A DNA stretch of 62,942 bases from a bacterium (GCA_016202645.1 JACQOF010000099.1:1-62942), one strand, 5' to 3'. Positions 42,697-50,962 are shown, counted from the first letter of the stretch. Notes: generated from the letters alone by a model not told the origin. Made by a program: numbers and translations.

Positions 42697-43399
42697 GGCA
42701 AGTCCGGTCAAGCCGGCAGAAACCCGGCATTTTGTCCGGTACGGATTTTACGCCGTGGAGAACGCCTTCCGGCGCCTGCCGAAATCCCGTCGCGCCGCCG
42801 CCCGGAAATCCTTTTTGAAACTTCTTGAATCCTGGGACAAAAAAATCCAGCTCTATCCCTACTCCACCGCCGGCACCCGGCCCGACGCCGATTTCATGCT
42901 CTGGTCGGTGTCGCCGCGCCTGGCGGACCTGCGCGATCTGGCGCTTGACATACGGCGCTCGGATATCGGCGCCTATCTGACGACGCCTCACGCCTACCTC
43001 GCCATGACCCGCAAATCCATGTACGTCGACCAGCACCGCCATCCGGGCCAGGAGGGCCACAGCCTTCAGATCGAATCGAACGGCTCGAAATTTCTGTTCG
43101 TGTATCCCTTTGTCAAAACCCACGCCTGGTACCAGTGTTCGATGGAGGATCGGCAAAAGATGATGACCGAGCACATCGAGGCCGGGCACCGCTTTCCGTC
43201 CGTCAAAATTCACACGACCTATTCTTACGGTCTGGACGATCAGGAATTCGTGGTGGCCTTCGAGAGCGACCATCCCGGGGATTTCGTGGATCTGGTCATG
43301 GCCCTCCGGACCGGCCGGGCGCGGCCGTACACGGAACGAGACACGCCGATTTTCACGTGCGTCCGGACGCCCCTGGAGAAGCTTGTCGAGGAATTATGA
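42686..43399 (+). CDS. Chlorite dismutase/HemQ-family heme protein
   Basis: A 237-residue protein of the Cld fold. The C-terminal half has FVKTHAWYQCSMEDRQKMMTEHIEAG and HTTYSYGLDDQEFVVAFES, matching coproheme decarboxylases (HemQ) and related Clds: a His after the helix (EH...GH) is the probable proximal ligand. HemQ turns coproheme into heme b. The GTG at 42686 is preceded by GGGAGCG and overlaps the siroheme decarboxylase end. It is placed next to a siroheme-route enzyme, which is unusual. It could alternatively act in Cld-like detoxification or AhbD-like decarboxylation. Confidence 0.85.
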   Translation: MPLEASPVKPAETRHFVRYGFYAVENAFRRLPKSRRAAARKSFLKLLESWDKKIQLYPYSTAGTRPDADFMLWSVSPRLADLRDLALDIRRSDIGAYLTTPHAYLAMTRKSMYVDQHRHPGQEGHSLQIESNGSKFLFVYPFVKTHAWYQCSMEDRQKMMTEHIEAGHRFPSVKIHTTYSYGLDDQEFVVAFESDHPGDFVDLVMALRTGRARPYTERDTPIFTCVRTPLEKLVEEL

Positions 43400-44544
43400 A
43401 GACGGAACTTCTTCAGAAGGACATCCTGAAAAAGGCGACGCGGCGGGAATGGCTGGAGGAGTCCGGCGTGCGGATGGGGTTTCATGAAATTCACAAGGGC
43501 GATCTCACGCTGCGCCTCGCCGGGGTCTGGGGATTTTGCTACGGCGTGCTGTACGCGATCGAAGCCGTCGACCGCGCCCTGAACGATTTCAAGGACCGAA
43601 AGATATATGTCCTCGGGGACCTCATCCACAACCCGCACGTCAACGAACAGCTCCAGAAACGCGGCGCGAGGTTTATCAATCTCGAGGAAATTGAAACCGT
43701 CGAGCCCGACGCCGTCGTGGTCGTGCCGGCGTTCGGCACCCGCCGGGACATTTTCAAAAAAATCCGGGAGCGACGCCTGCTCCAGATCGACACCACCTGC
43801 CCGGAAGTCCGGACGGTGGAGGAGGAAGTCACGCGGTTTCAGGAGGAGGGGTTCACGGCGGTCATTCACGGAAAATTCGAGCACCAGGAATCGATCGCCA
43901 CAAGTTCCTTTGCGGAGCGGTACCTGATCATCCGCAACAAGGATGAGGCCGGGTGGATCTGCGAGTTCATTCGCGGCCGGAAATCCCCGGCGGACTTCAA
44001 GACCCGGTTCTCCCGGGCCGCGTCAAATGGATTCGACCCCGAAGTTGATCTCAAACGCGTTGGGATGGCCAACCAGACAACGATGCTGATGAACGAGTCT
44101 CTGGAAATTTTCGATATGTTCCGCCAGGCGATCCTTGCCCGGGACGGCCACACGGAAAACTTCCGGGCGATGAAGACCATCTGTTCCGCCACCCAGGACC
44201 GGCAGGACGCGGTCGCCCGGCTGTCGAAGGACGGCGGGATCGACCTTCTGATCGACGTCGGCGGTCACGCCAGTTCCAACACCCGGAACCTCGCCATTAC
44301 GGCCCACCAGAACGGGGGCATGCCCGTCTATCACATCGAAAGCGCGGCCGCCTTCAGCCGCAGCGCCATGACCTTCCTTCCGATTGATTCATCCACGGTG
44401 GATACGCGGTACGGTTGGCTTCCGGAGGGGCCCGTTTCGGTCGGCCTCACGGCGGGCGCATCGACCCCGCACTCGGAACTGGAGCTGGTCATTCAAAAAC
44501 TTCTCGGATTTTACGCCGTTTCGTCCCCCTCCCTCGTTGGCTGA
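43396..44544 (+). CDS. ispH: 4-hydroxy-3-methylbut-2-enyl diphosphate reductase (IspH/LytB), long form
   Basis: A 382-residue [4Fe-4S] enzyme making IPP and DMAPP, the last step of the MEP isoprenoid pathway. Conserved cysteines are in GVWGFCYGV (Cys48), TTCPEV and TICSATQDRQ. IHGKFEHQES, NQTTML and the late GVTAGASTP (here GLTAGASTP) fit. It is about 65 residues longer than the E. coli enzyme and resembles the plant/cyanobacterial long form. ATGA overlap with the HemQ-like gene argues for co-expression. Confidence 0.96.
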   Translation: MKTELLQKDILKKATRREWLEESGVRMGFHEIHKGDLTLRLAGVWGFCYGVLYAIEAVDRALNDFKDRKIYVLGDLIHNPHVNEQLQKRGARFINLEEIETVEPDAVVVVPAFGTRRDIFKKIRERRLLQIDTTCPEVRTVEEEVTRFQEEGFTAVIHGKFEHQESIATSSFAERYLIIRNKDEAGWICEFIRGRKSPADFKTRFSRAASNGFDPEVDLKRVGMANQTTMLMNESLEIFDMFRQAILARDGHTENFRAMKTICSATQDRQDAVARLSKDGGIDLLIDVGGHASSNTRNLAITAHQNGGMPVYHIESAAAFSRSAMTFLPIDSSTVDTRYGWLPEGPVSVGLTAGASTPHSELELVIQKLLGFYAVSSPSLVG

Positions 44545-45478
44545 CCGAATCTTGTTGACCGGCGCAACCGGATTCATCGGTCTTCCGCTGACGCATCTGC
44601 TCCTGAAGGATGGCCGCGAGGTGGCCGCCCTCGTCCAGAACCGGGATGAGGCGGAGAAGTTGCGGGACGTTCAAGAGGATCTCGAAATGGTGATCGGAGA
44701 CATTCTGGAACCCGGGTCGTGGCTTGCGGAGATCGAACGACTGCGGCCCGCCGCCTGCATTCACCTGGCCTGGATCACGACGCCGGGGATATATCTCAAC
44801 AGTCCTCTCAACGCGCGTCTGGCGGAATCGGGCGCGCGTCTCGCTCGGGCCCTGGCGTCAAACGGCTGCCGGCGGTTCGTCGGCATCGGCACTTGCTTTG
44901 AATATGACACGGACTGCCGAATCCTTTCCGAGTCGACCCCGATGCGACCCCGAACACCTTATGCGGAGGCCAAGCTCTCCCTTCGGGCGCGGCTGGTTGA
45001 ACTGTCGAAGGACGTTCCCATGCGGATCGCGTGGGCCCGGCTGTTTTATCTGTACGGCCCGGGCGAGCATCCCAACCGGCTGGTGCCGACGCTCGTGCGG
45101 TCGATGATGAACGGCGAGCCGGCGAAATTGACGGACGGACGCAAGATCCGGGATTATCTTCATGTCGAGGACGTCGCGTCGGCCATCTGGGCTGTGGGCC
45201 GCGGCGATCTGACGGGCGACGTCAACATCGGTTCCGGCGTCCCGGTGACGATCCGGGCCCTGGCGGAATGTCTCGCCAAGATTTTCGAAACGACCGCCGA
45301 CGCCGCCTGCCGGATCGGCGAACAGCCCGATAATCCGCTCGATCCCTTCCACATCCAGGCGGACATCGCCCGGCTCCGGCGGGAAACAGGCTGGACGCCG
45401 AAATACGATCTCGAATCCGGACTCAGACACACCGCGGACTGGTGGCGCGGGGCGTGCGCGAAGGTCAAACAAAAATGA
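44537..45478 (+). CDS. NAD-dependent epimerase/dehydratase (extended SDR)
   Basis: A 313-residue extended SDR. It has ILLTGATGFIGLPLTHLLL, LAWITTPGIY, GTCFEYDTDCRILSEST (the Ser position replaced by a C-F-E-Y stretch), RTPYAEAKLSLR (catalytic Tyr-x3-Lys) and RLFYLYGPGEHP. This resembles the UDP-glucose/GDP-fucose-type epimerases and CDP-tyvelose-type enzymes. The start is a TTG overlapping the ispH stop, so translation is presumably coupled. The sugar substrate is unknown. Confidence 0.82.
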   Translation: MADRILLTGATGFIGLPLTHLLLKDGREVAALVQNRDEAEKLRDVQEDLEMVIGDILEPGSWLAEIERLRPAACIHLAWITTPGIYLNSPLNARLAESGARLARALASNGCRRFVGIGTCFEYDTDCRILSESTPMRPRTPYAEAKLSLRARLVELSKDVPMRIAWARLFYLYGPGEHPNRLVPTLVRSMMNGEPAKLTDGRKIRDYLHVEDVASAIWAVGRGDLTGDVNIGSGVPVTIRALAECLAKIFETTADAACRIGEQPDNPLDPFHIQADIARLRRETGWTPKYDLESGLRHTADWWRGACAKVKQK

Positions 45479-47292
45479 CAACCATATTCCACGAACGAAC
45501 ACGAACGAACACGAATATTCACAAACTAAAATCGCCGGGAATTTGGTTCGTGTCCGTTCGTGTCCGTTCGTGTCCGTTCGTGGTTCTTGTTTTGCTCGGT
45601 TTTATTCCATCGGTTTATGCCCTGTCTCCCGCGCCCGTCGATCACGACCGGATCCTTCAGGAGGCCCGGGACCTGATCGAGGTGGGCGAGTATGAAACGG
45701 CTCGCGAGCGATTGATTCCCTACCTCAACGCCGATCCGCCGCGGAAAGACTATGCGGAGTACCTGCTTGCGGTCACGACTTTCTCGGACCCCGATCCGGA
45801 AGCCGCGAGACGGGCCGTTGAGAGTTTCCGGCGGCGGTATCCCGATTCCCCCTACGCGCCCACGGCCCTGTTCCGGCTGGGTCAATACTACCGGGTTGAA
45901 CTCAGGGATCCGGAACGGGCCGTCGCCGTCTATTCCCAGTTTTTAAAAACATTTTCCCAGGACGCCCTCGCCCGGGAAGTCCAGATGTGGCTGGCATCCG
46001 CCCTCGTGGACGCCGGCCAGTACGACCGGGCCATTGCCAGCATTCACCAGGCCACGTCCACGTATGAATACGACGCCAACGAACGGGCCATCCTGGCGGG
46101 ACTCCTCGATTTCGCCAAACAAAGTTCCGGTCAGCCTTCAGCGGGAAGCGTGACGATCGAGGTCCGGCCGCCGCCGGCGAAGAACATCCCGACGACGACG
46201 AGGCCGCCGGCGCCGAATCCGGCGCCGCCGGATGATGCGGAGGAAATCCAAACCTTCGAATCCTTCCCCGTGCCGGTCGGCGCGCCTTCCGGGCTGGTCC
46301 GCCGGATGGAGAAACCGGCCGAGGTTCCAGTCTCCGCCCCGGAAAAACCGATTGCCTCGGAGCCATACGTCATCATGGATTTTCGAAGCGTGGACATTAA
46401 TGACATCCTGACGATCATGACCGACGATCTGGGCGTGACTTTCAAAAAAGACCCGTCGGTGCAAGTCAGACTCACCCTCGTCCGCCAGCCTCGTCTGACT
46501 GGCCGCTCCATGGCCCTCACGATGCTGAACGAGGCGCTGAAGGAAAAAGGTTTCGATCTTGTCCACGGCGCGGACGCCTATCACGTCCTCCCGGCGCGGT
46601 CGCCCCTGCCGCCGCCTCCCGCGCCTCAGCCCCAGGCCCCGCGCGTATCCGAATCAGTTCGGATGCCCGTATCGCCGCAGTCGACCGACGGGGAAGCCGC
46701 GGTACAAGATGACCGACAGGATGAAGGCGGCCCTGCCGCCGAGGAGCCCATGGATGGGCGGGAGCGGGACAAGTGGCTCAAGGTCTACACGCTCCGGGAG
46801 GCTTCCTCGGCGAAGCTTGCGAATTTTTTAAACGCCATTTTCGAGCAGGAAATCCGGCAGTCCAACCGGCCGGGCGTACGGCCCATCCTCATCAGCCCGG
46901 ACCGGATGAGCAACCGGCTGATCGTGCTGGGGCCGGAAGCGTTTCAGGAAGCGGCGCTGTCCCTGATCCGGAAACTCGATTACAAGGGGTTCTCGGATTT
47001 TCATGTTGAGGTGATCCCGCTCAAGCACGCCAGCGCGGTGGATCTCGCCGCCAAGTTCCGGGACATCGTCGACTGGGAAATCAATTCCCGGGCCGACACG
47101 GAAACCCAGAAGATCCTGGTCCAGGCGGACAGCCGCCTGAACGCCCTCGTCATTACGTCCTCGTCCCAGTCTCTCCTCAAAACCTTCGCCGACCTAACGC
47201 GCGCGCTCGACCAGCCGACTCCGTTAAAGCAGTTTTTGGAAGCGCCCAAACTCAAGTCGCTTGGAAATCTTCAGGATTTGATCGCCCGCTAG
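45475..47292 (+). CDS. Secretin-like periplasmic protein with TPR and N0/N1/N2 domains but no pore domain
   Basis: A 605-residue exported protein. Residues 1 to about 50 form a signal peptide (FVSVRVRSCPFVVLVLLGF then PSVYA) encoded by the GTTCGTG dispersed repeat at 45489-45583. TPR/Sel1-like helices (60-190) resemble outer-membrane assembly lipoproteins; a proline-rich linker follows. Then a STN/N0-like domain (YVIMDFRSVDINDILTIMT) and two secretin N modules (LKVYTLREASSAKLANFL and FHVEVIPLKHASAVDLAAKF, with ADSRLNALVITSS). The membrane-spanning secretin domain is missing. It may be a partner or adaptor for a type II/IV secretin encoded elsewhere. It ends the operon. Confidence 0.78.
   Translation: MTTIFHERTRTNTNIHKLKSPGIWFVSVRVRSCPFVVLVLLGFIPSVYALSPAPVDHDRILQEARDLIEVGEYETARERLIPYLNADPPRKDYAEYLLAVTTFSDPDPEAARRAVESFRRRYPDSPYAPTALFRLGQYYRVELRDPERAVAVYSQFLKTFSQDALAREVQMWLASALVDAGQYDRAIASIHQATSTYEYDANERAILAGLLDFAKQSSGQPSAGSVTIEVRPPPAKNIPTTTRPPAPNPAPPDDAEEIQTFESFPVPVGAPSGLVRRMEKPAEVPVSAPEKPIASEPYVIMDFRSVDINDILTIMTDDLGVTFKKDPSVQVRLTLVRQPRLTGRSMALTMLNEALKEKGFDLVHGADAYHVLPARSPLPPPPAPQPQAPRVSESVRMPVSPQSTDGEAAVQDDRQDEGGPAAEEPMDGRERDKWLKVYTLREASSAKLANFLNAIFEQEIRQSNRPGVRPILISPDRMSNRLIVLGPEAFQEAALSLIRKLDYKGFSDFHVEVIPLKHASAVDLAAKFRDIVDWEINSRADTETQKILVQADSRLNALVITSSSQSLLKTFADLTRALDQPTPLKQFLEAPKLKSLGNLQDLIAR
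45489..45583. repeat. Bipolar GTTCGTG repeat inside a coding region, copy 2
   Basis: CCACGAACGAACACGAACGA (45489-) faces GTTCGTGTCCGTTCGTGTCC units ending CGTTCGTGG (45583). It codes for most of the signal peptide of the secretin-like protein. Compare 550-693. Confidence 0.9.
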
Positions 47293-47304
47293 TGCGTTAC
47301 ATTC

Positions 47305-47383
47305 GTCATTCCCGCGAAAGCGGGAATCCAGTCAGAAGTCAATTCGGCAACGACATCTGGACCCCCGCTTTCGCGGGGGTGAC
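47305..47383. repeat. dRS3-like palindrome pair, copy 4
   Basis: ATTCCCGCGAAAGCGGGAAT and ACCCCCGCTTTCGCGGGGGT hairpins with GTCATT/GTGAC ends, directly after the stop codon of the secretin-like gene; arrangement as in copy 1. Confidence 0.88.
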
Positions 47384-47387
47384 GGGC

Positions 47388-47474
47388 ATACATCCCTGTC
47401 CCCTCCGCGCCCTTGCGCCGTGCTCACCATCCCTGGTTGCGCGCGGCGCCGCTTCGGGGACTATACATCCCTGA
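47388..47474. repeat. 86-nt AGGGATG-module element, inverted copy
   Basis: Reverse-complement counterpart of 5207-5290, with only a few substitutions and a 2-nt indel. It abuts the asnB start codon and leaves no Shine-Dalgarno. TATACA (47462-47467) inside it could act as a -10 element. Confidence 0.88.
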
Positions 47475-47475
47475 T

Positions 47476-49335
47476 ATGTGCGGCATAGTCGGATTTTTTG
47501 ACCCGGAAAGGCGCGTCAAAGACCCGGAGGAATCTCTTCGGCGGATGACTCTGACCCTGGAACGGCGCGGCCCGGATGACATGGGATTTTTCCATTCAGG
47601 CCCGTGGCATCTCGGCCATCGGCGCCTGTCCATCCTGGATCTGTCCGCCGCCGGTCACCAGCCGATGCTGTCGGAGGACGGACGGACGGCGGTGGTCTTC
47701 AACGGCGAAATCTACAATTTCCAGGACCTCCGGGCGTGGCTGGAAGGCCGGGGATACCGGTTCCGGACCCGCACCGATACCGAGGTGCTTCTCCATATAT
47801 ATAAGGAGGAGGCTGAGGCCTCTTTGGCGCGCTTAAACGGCATGTTCGGTTTCGGCATCCTGGATCTGGATAGGGGTCGCCTGCTCCTGGCGCGGGACCG
47901 GGCCGGCAAGAAACCCCTGTATTACACCCGCCAAAATGGCCTCTTTGCATTCGCCTCCGAGCTGAAGGCTCTCGCCGCGCTTGGGGAACTCGACCGGGCC
48001 GTGGACCCGGAGAGTGTCCGACTGTTTCTCGGGCTCGATTACATCCCATCGCCCCGGACCATCTACCGGTCGATCCGGAAAGTCCGGTCCGGGCATTATC
48101 TGGTTTTTGACGGAAAAGACATCCGAGAGGAGCCGTATTGGCAGCTCAGATACGTGCCAAAACTGAAAGCCGGCAGTCAGGAGATGGCGGAAGAACTCAC
48201 CGGCCGGATCAGGGACGCGGTGAAGACTCGTCTGGTGGCAGACGTGCCGGTGGGCGTCCTTCTCTCGGGCGGGATCGATTCGTCCGCGGTGGCGTATTTC
48301 GCGCAGGAAAACGCGTCGCAGAAAATCCGCACGTTCTCGATCCGTTTCGATGATCCCTCCTACGATGAATCCCGCCATGCCCGGAGAGTCGCAGATCACC
48401 TCGGGACCGATCACACCGAGTTTTCCTTCACGGTGCGGGACGCCCTGAGCCGGATCGAATCGGTCTTCGCGTATCTCGACGAACCCTTCGCCGATCCGTC
48501 CATTCTGCCGACGGCGCTCCTCTGCGAAAACACTGTGAAAAACGTAACGGTCGCGCTCGGCGGAGACGGCGGAGACGAACTCTTCTACGGATATCCGACG
48601 TATCAGGCGGAGGCCCTGGCGCGGGCGCTTGGACCGGCGCGCTGGGCGGCGCCCATCCTGCGCGGCGTGGCCGGATGCCTGCCCGCTTCGGATAAGTACA
48701 TGAGCTGGCCCTTCAAGCTGGAGCGGTTTTTTCGCGGTCTTGCGGCAAATCCCGTCCGCCGGCACTTTTTATGGCGCGGCCCCTGCGACCCCGGGACGCT
48801 GGATGCCCTGATGGGCGAAAACGGAACGAAAGACCTGTACGGAGATCTTGCGGCCGAAGTTTCGTCCAACCGTCCGTATGGAAGCGTTTTCGAGCCGGTG
48901 TTGTACAATGATTTCCGTTTTTATTTGCAGGACGGCGTCCTGGTGAAAGTCGACCGCGCCAGCATGATGCATTCGCTGGAAGTGCGCGCGCCGCTTCTGG
49001 ACCAGCGGGTGATGGAATACGCGGCGCGCCTCCCGCGTGCGGTCAACTTCGGAGGCTTTCAGACAAAATCCTTTTTCAAATCGATCCTGCGAGGGAAACT
49101 CCCGGATGAGATCATCGACCGCCCCAAGAAGGGCTTCGCCGTTCCGGTCTCATCTTGGCTGAAAACAGATTTGCGCGAGATGTTTCTGGATCTCTGGCCG
49201 ACCGGACAGAACGGACTCATCCGGCCCGACGCCGTCCGATCTCTCTACGAAGAACACGCGGCCGGGCGGCGGGACCGCCGGAAAGAATTGTGGGCGCTCC
49301 TGGCGTTTGGGATGTGGCGGAGGAATCATTTGTGA
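47476..49335 (+). CDS. asnB: Asparagine synthetase (glutamine-hydrolysing)
   Basis: A 619-residue class II amidotransferase. The mature N-terminus MCGIVGFFDPERR supplies the nucleophile Cys2; FNGEIYNFQDLR and the RTDTEVLLHIY stretch complete the glutaminase domain. The synthetase domain has the PP-loop LLSGGIDSSAVAYF and DGGDELFYGYPTYQ. Paralogs in polysaccharide clusters amidate sugar acids, and the flanking sugar genes leave that open. The start must be at 47476 so that Cys2 follows Met. It is preceded by a repeat and no ribosome binding site. Confidence 0.95.
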   Translation: MCGIVGFFDPERRVKDPEESLRRMTLTLERRGPDDMGFFHSGPWHLGHRRLSILDLSAAGHQPMLSEDGRTAVVFNGEIYNFQDLRAWLEGRGYRFRTRTDTEVLLHIYKEEAEASLARLNGMFGFGILDLDRGRLLLARDRAGKKPLYYTRQNGLFAFASELKALAALGELDRAVDPESVRLFLGLDYIPSPRTIYRSIRKVRSGHYLVFDGKDIREEPYWQLRYVPKLKAGSQEMAEELTGRIRDAVKTRLVADVPVGVLLSGGIDSSAVAYFAQENASQKIRTFSIRFDDPSYDESRHARRVADHLGTDHTEFSFTVRDALSRIESVFAYLDEPFADPSILPTALLCENTVKNVTVALGGDGGDELFYGYPTYQAEALARALGPARWAAPILRGVAGCLPASDKYMSWPFKLERFFRGLAANPVRRHFLWRGPCDPGTLDALMGENGTKDLYGDLAAEVSSNRPYGSVFEPVLYNDFRFYLQDGVLVKVDRASMMHSLEVRAPLLDQRVMEYAARLPRAVNFGGFQTKSFFKSILRGKLPDEIIDRPKKGFAVPVSSWLKTDLREMFLDLWPTGQNGLIRPDAVRSLYEEHAAGRRDRRKELWALLAFGMWRRNHL

Positions 49336-49371
49336 GAGGGAGAAAGGGAGAGAGGGAGAAAGGGAGAAAGG
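49334..49371. repeat. GGGAGAAA octamer repeat acting as ribosome binding site
   Basis: GAGAGGGAGAAAGGGAGAGA and further units overlap the asnB stop and end seven bases before the GTG of the next gene, so the repeat provides a Shine-Dalgarno-like purine tract. Confidence 0.88.
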
Positions 49372-49378
49372 ACAACCC

Positions 49379-50302
49379 GTGAAGAAAATACTGGGGATGG
49401 GAGTCCTGCTGGTCATCCTGGCCGCGACGCTCAAGGGATGCGGGCCGGAAATCGTTCAGGCCGGGCGCTTGGCTGTGCCGGCGGCGTGGACGGAGCAGGG
49501 GCCGGGCCAGAAAACGATTTCGCTCAGGGCCTACGGCGGCGATCAGCTTCTCCGGAAGGGTCTCTTCGAATCAGCAAGCCGCCGCCGGTGGATTTTGATC
49601 CTCGTCGGATTTTACGCGCTCGCCGGCCTCCTCCTCATTCGTGCCGCCACCTCCGGGTCGAACCTTCTGCCGGTCCCGAAATGGCCGTGGGTCGATCTCG
49701 CGTGGGTGATTGTCGGTGTTGTCGTTTTCCAGGAAGCCCTCTCCGGCAATACGTCAGGCCCGGCCCCCATGGGACTGTTGTGTCTGTTTGACGTCTCCGT
49801 GTGCCTCTGGATCTGGGCGCTGGCCCGCGCGCGCGGCGTGGATGCGAAATCGTTCGGCCTGAGTCCGCGCAGGATTTGGTGGCAGATACCGCTTGGCGTG
49901 GGCACGGCGCTCCTCATGTTCCCGGCTGTCGACTGGGTCATGCTGACCGCGCTCGTTTCCGCGGGCCCGTCGTCCATCCCGGGTGAACTGACCGTGCCGG
50001 TCCCGGTCAGCTGCGCCGCCGGAGTCCTCGCCGTGGCCCTTCTGCCGTTCGCGGAAGAAATCGTCTTCCGGGGTTTCCTCTACCGCCTCCTTCGCGCCCG
50101 CTGGCCCGAATGGATATCGAACCTCGCAGTGTCAGCGCTCTTCGCCGCCGCCCACGACATGCCGGGCTCCGTGGGCCTCGCAAGATTCCTCGGCAGTCTG
50201 CTCATGTGCCGCCTCTACGAACGCACCGGCTCCCTCTGGTCCGGCCTCGCCGCCCACGCAACCTTCAACGCGATCCTCCTTCTCGGCCCGCATCTTCTCT
50301 GA
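49379..50302 (+). CDS. CPBP-family intramembrane metalloprotease
   Basis: A 307-residue membrane protein with about seven hydrophobic segments. The CPBP (CAAX protease/bacteriocin-processing) motifs are AEEIVFRGFLYRLLR (EExxxR) and FAAAHD followed by the late LYERTGSLWSGLAAHATFNAI (HxxxN). Members process peptides or prenylated proteins within membranes. The GTG start at 49379 is preceded by the purine repeat. The N-terminus MKKILGMGVLLVILAATLKGC looks like a signal or lipobox, odd for this family. Natural partner unknown; asnB lies upstream. Confidence 0.88.
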   Translation: MKKILGMGVLLVILAATLKGCGPEIVQAGRLAVPAAWTEQGPGQKTISLRAYGGDQLLRKGLFESASRRRWILILVGFYALAGLLLIRAATSGSNLLPVPKWPWVDLAWVIVGVVVFQEALSGNTSGPAPMGLLCLFDVSVCLWIWALARARGVDAKSFGLSPRRIWWQIPLGVGTALLMFPAVDWVMLTALVSAGPSSIPGELTVPVPVSCAAGVLAVALLPFAEEIVFRGFLYRLLRARWPEWISNLAVSALFAAAHDMPGSVGLARFLGSLLMCRLYERTGSLWSGLAAHATFNAILLLGPHLL

Positions 50303-50384
50303 GCCCGCCCTCGCCCCATGCCCTAGAATTCAGAGGTATACCGGCTGTGATGGGGGATCCGACCGTGAACCGATGAAAAAGGAG

Positions 50385-50413
50385 TTGATGAAACCGAGGC
50401 GAGAGGGGATAAT
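50385..50413 (+). promoter_or_regulatory. Promoter of hicBA
   Basis: TTGATG (50385-50390) - 17 bp - GATAAT (50408-50413) gives a good sigma-70 match 38 bp before the hicB start. Confidence 0.6.
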
Positions 50414-50450
50414 CAAAACAAACAAGCCGTAGAGAAAGGAGGTGATGAGC

Positions 50451-50666
50451 GTGGCGAACCAATATCACGGGGTTTTTGAAAAAGACGGGGACTGGTACAT
50501 CGGCTATTGTCCGGAGGTGCCGGGTGCGAACGGACAGGGCAAGACGGTGGAGGCATGCAAGATGAATCTGGCGAAGGCGATCAAGTTGATTTTGGAGGAC
50601 CGACTGGCGGACGGAATGCAAGGCGTGCCGGCGGACGCGATAAAGGAGACGATTACAGTTGAATGA
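50451..50666 (+). CDS. hicB: HicB-type antitoxin (partial RNase H-like fold)
   Basis: A 71-residue HicB-like antitoxin: YHGVFEKDGDWYIGYCPEVPGANGQGKTVEACKMNL with LILEDR and a short tail (PADAIKETITVE). It lacks the C-terminal DNA-binding domain of larger HicB proteins, so autoregulation would need another factor. GTG 50451 is selected because AGGAGG (50437-50442) is eight bases upstream; ATG 50445 is too close. It precedes the toxin gene, reversed from the usual hicAB order. Confidence 0.9.
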   Translation: MANQYHGVFEKDGDWYIGYCPEVPGANGQGKTVEACKMNLAKAIKLILEDRLADGMQGVPADAIKETITVE

Positions 50667-50851
50667 AACGGGGTGACTTGCTGCGGCATCTTAGACAACA
50701 CGGCTGTTATCTGAAACGGGAAGGCTCGGAACATTCACTTTGGATCAATCCCGTCAACGGCGTGGTGGAGGCCATACCGCGTCACACCGAAATTCCAAAC
50801 AACCTCGCCCGAAAAATCTGTAAGAGGCTCGGTGTTCCTCCCATTGGCTGA
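50663..50851 (+). CDS. hicA: HicA-type mRNA interferase toxin
   Basis: A 62-residue HicA toxin with a double-stranded RNA-binding-like fold. The core KRGDLLRHLRQHGCYLKREG is followed by SEHSLWINPVNG, where His24 is the catalytic residue, and by AIPRHTEIPNNLARKICKRLG. Such toxins cleave mRNA unless neutralised by HicB. Start overlaps the hicB stop (ATGA). Confidence 0.95.
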   Translation: MKRGDLLRHLRQHGCYLKREGSEHSLWINPVNGVVEAIPRHTEIPNNLARKICKRLGVPPIG

Positions 50852-50876
50852 AAAAATCAGGCGAAACTATTTTTCG

Positions 50877-50962
50877 TTGACATTTCAAATGTCAACAATG
50901 TCAATACCCGGCCCCACGGCCCTCCAGGGCCGGCAGTTATTATCGGGACCAAGGCCCCGATA
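50877..50962. repeat. Three successive inverted repeats between hicA and the next module
   Basis: TTGACATTT-C-AAATGTCAA (50877-50895) is a perfect palindrome; CGGCCCT-CC-AGGGCCG (50919-50934) and TATCGGG...CCCGATA (50941-50962) form hairpins. The first could be an operator; the others could end hicBA transcription, though no T-run follows. Confidence 0.7.

Noticed and set aside
45475-47292. Calling the protein a complete type II secretin (GspD/PilQ)
   Set aside because: The C-terminal barrel domain is absent and the frame ends cleanly before the asnB repeats.
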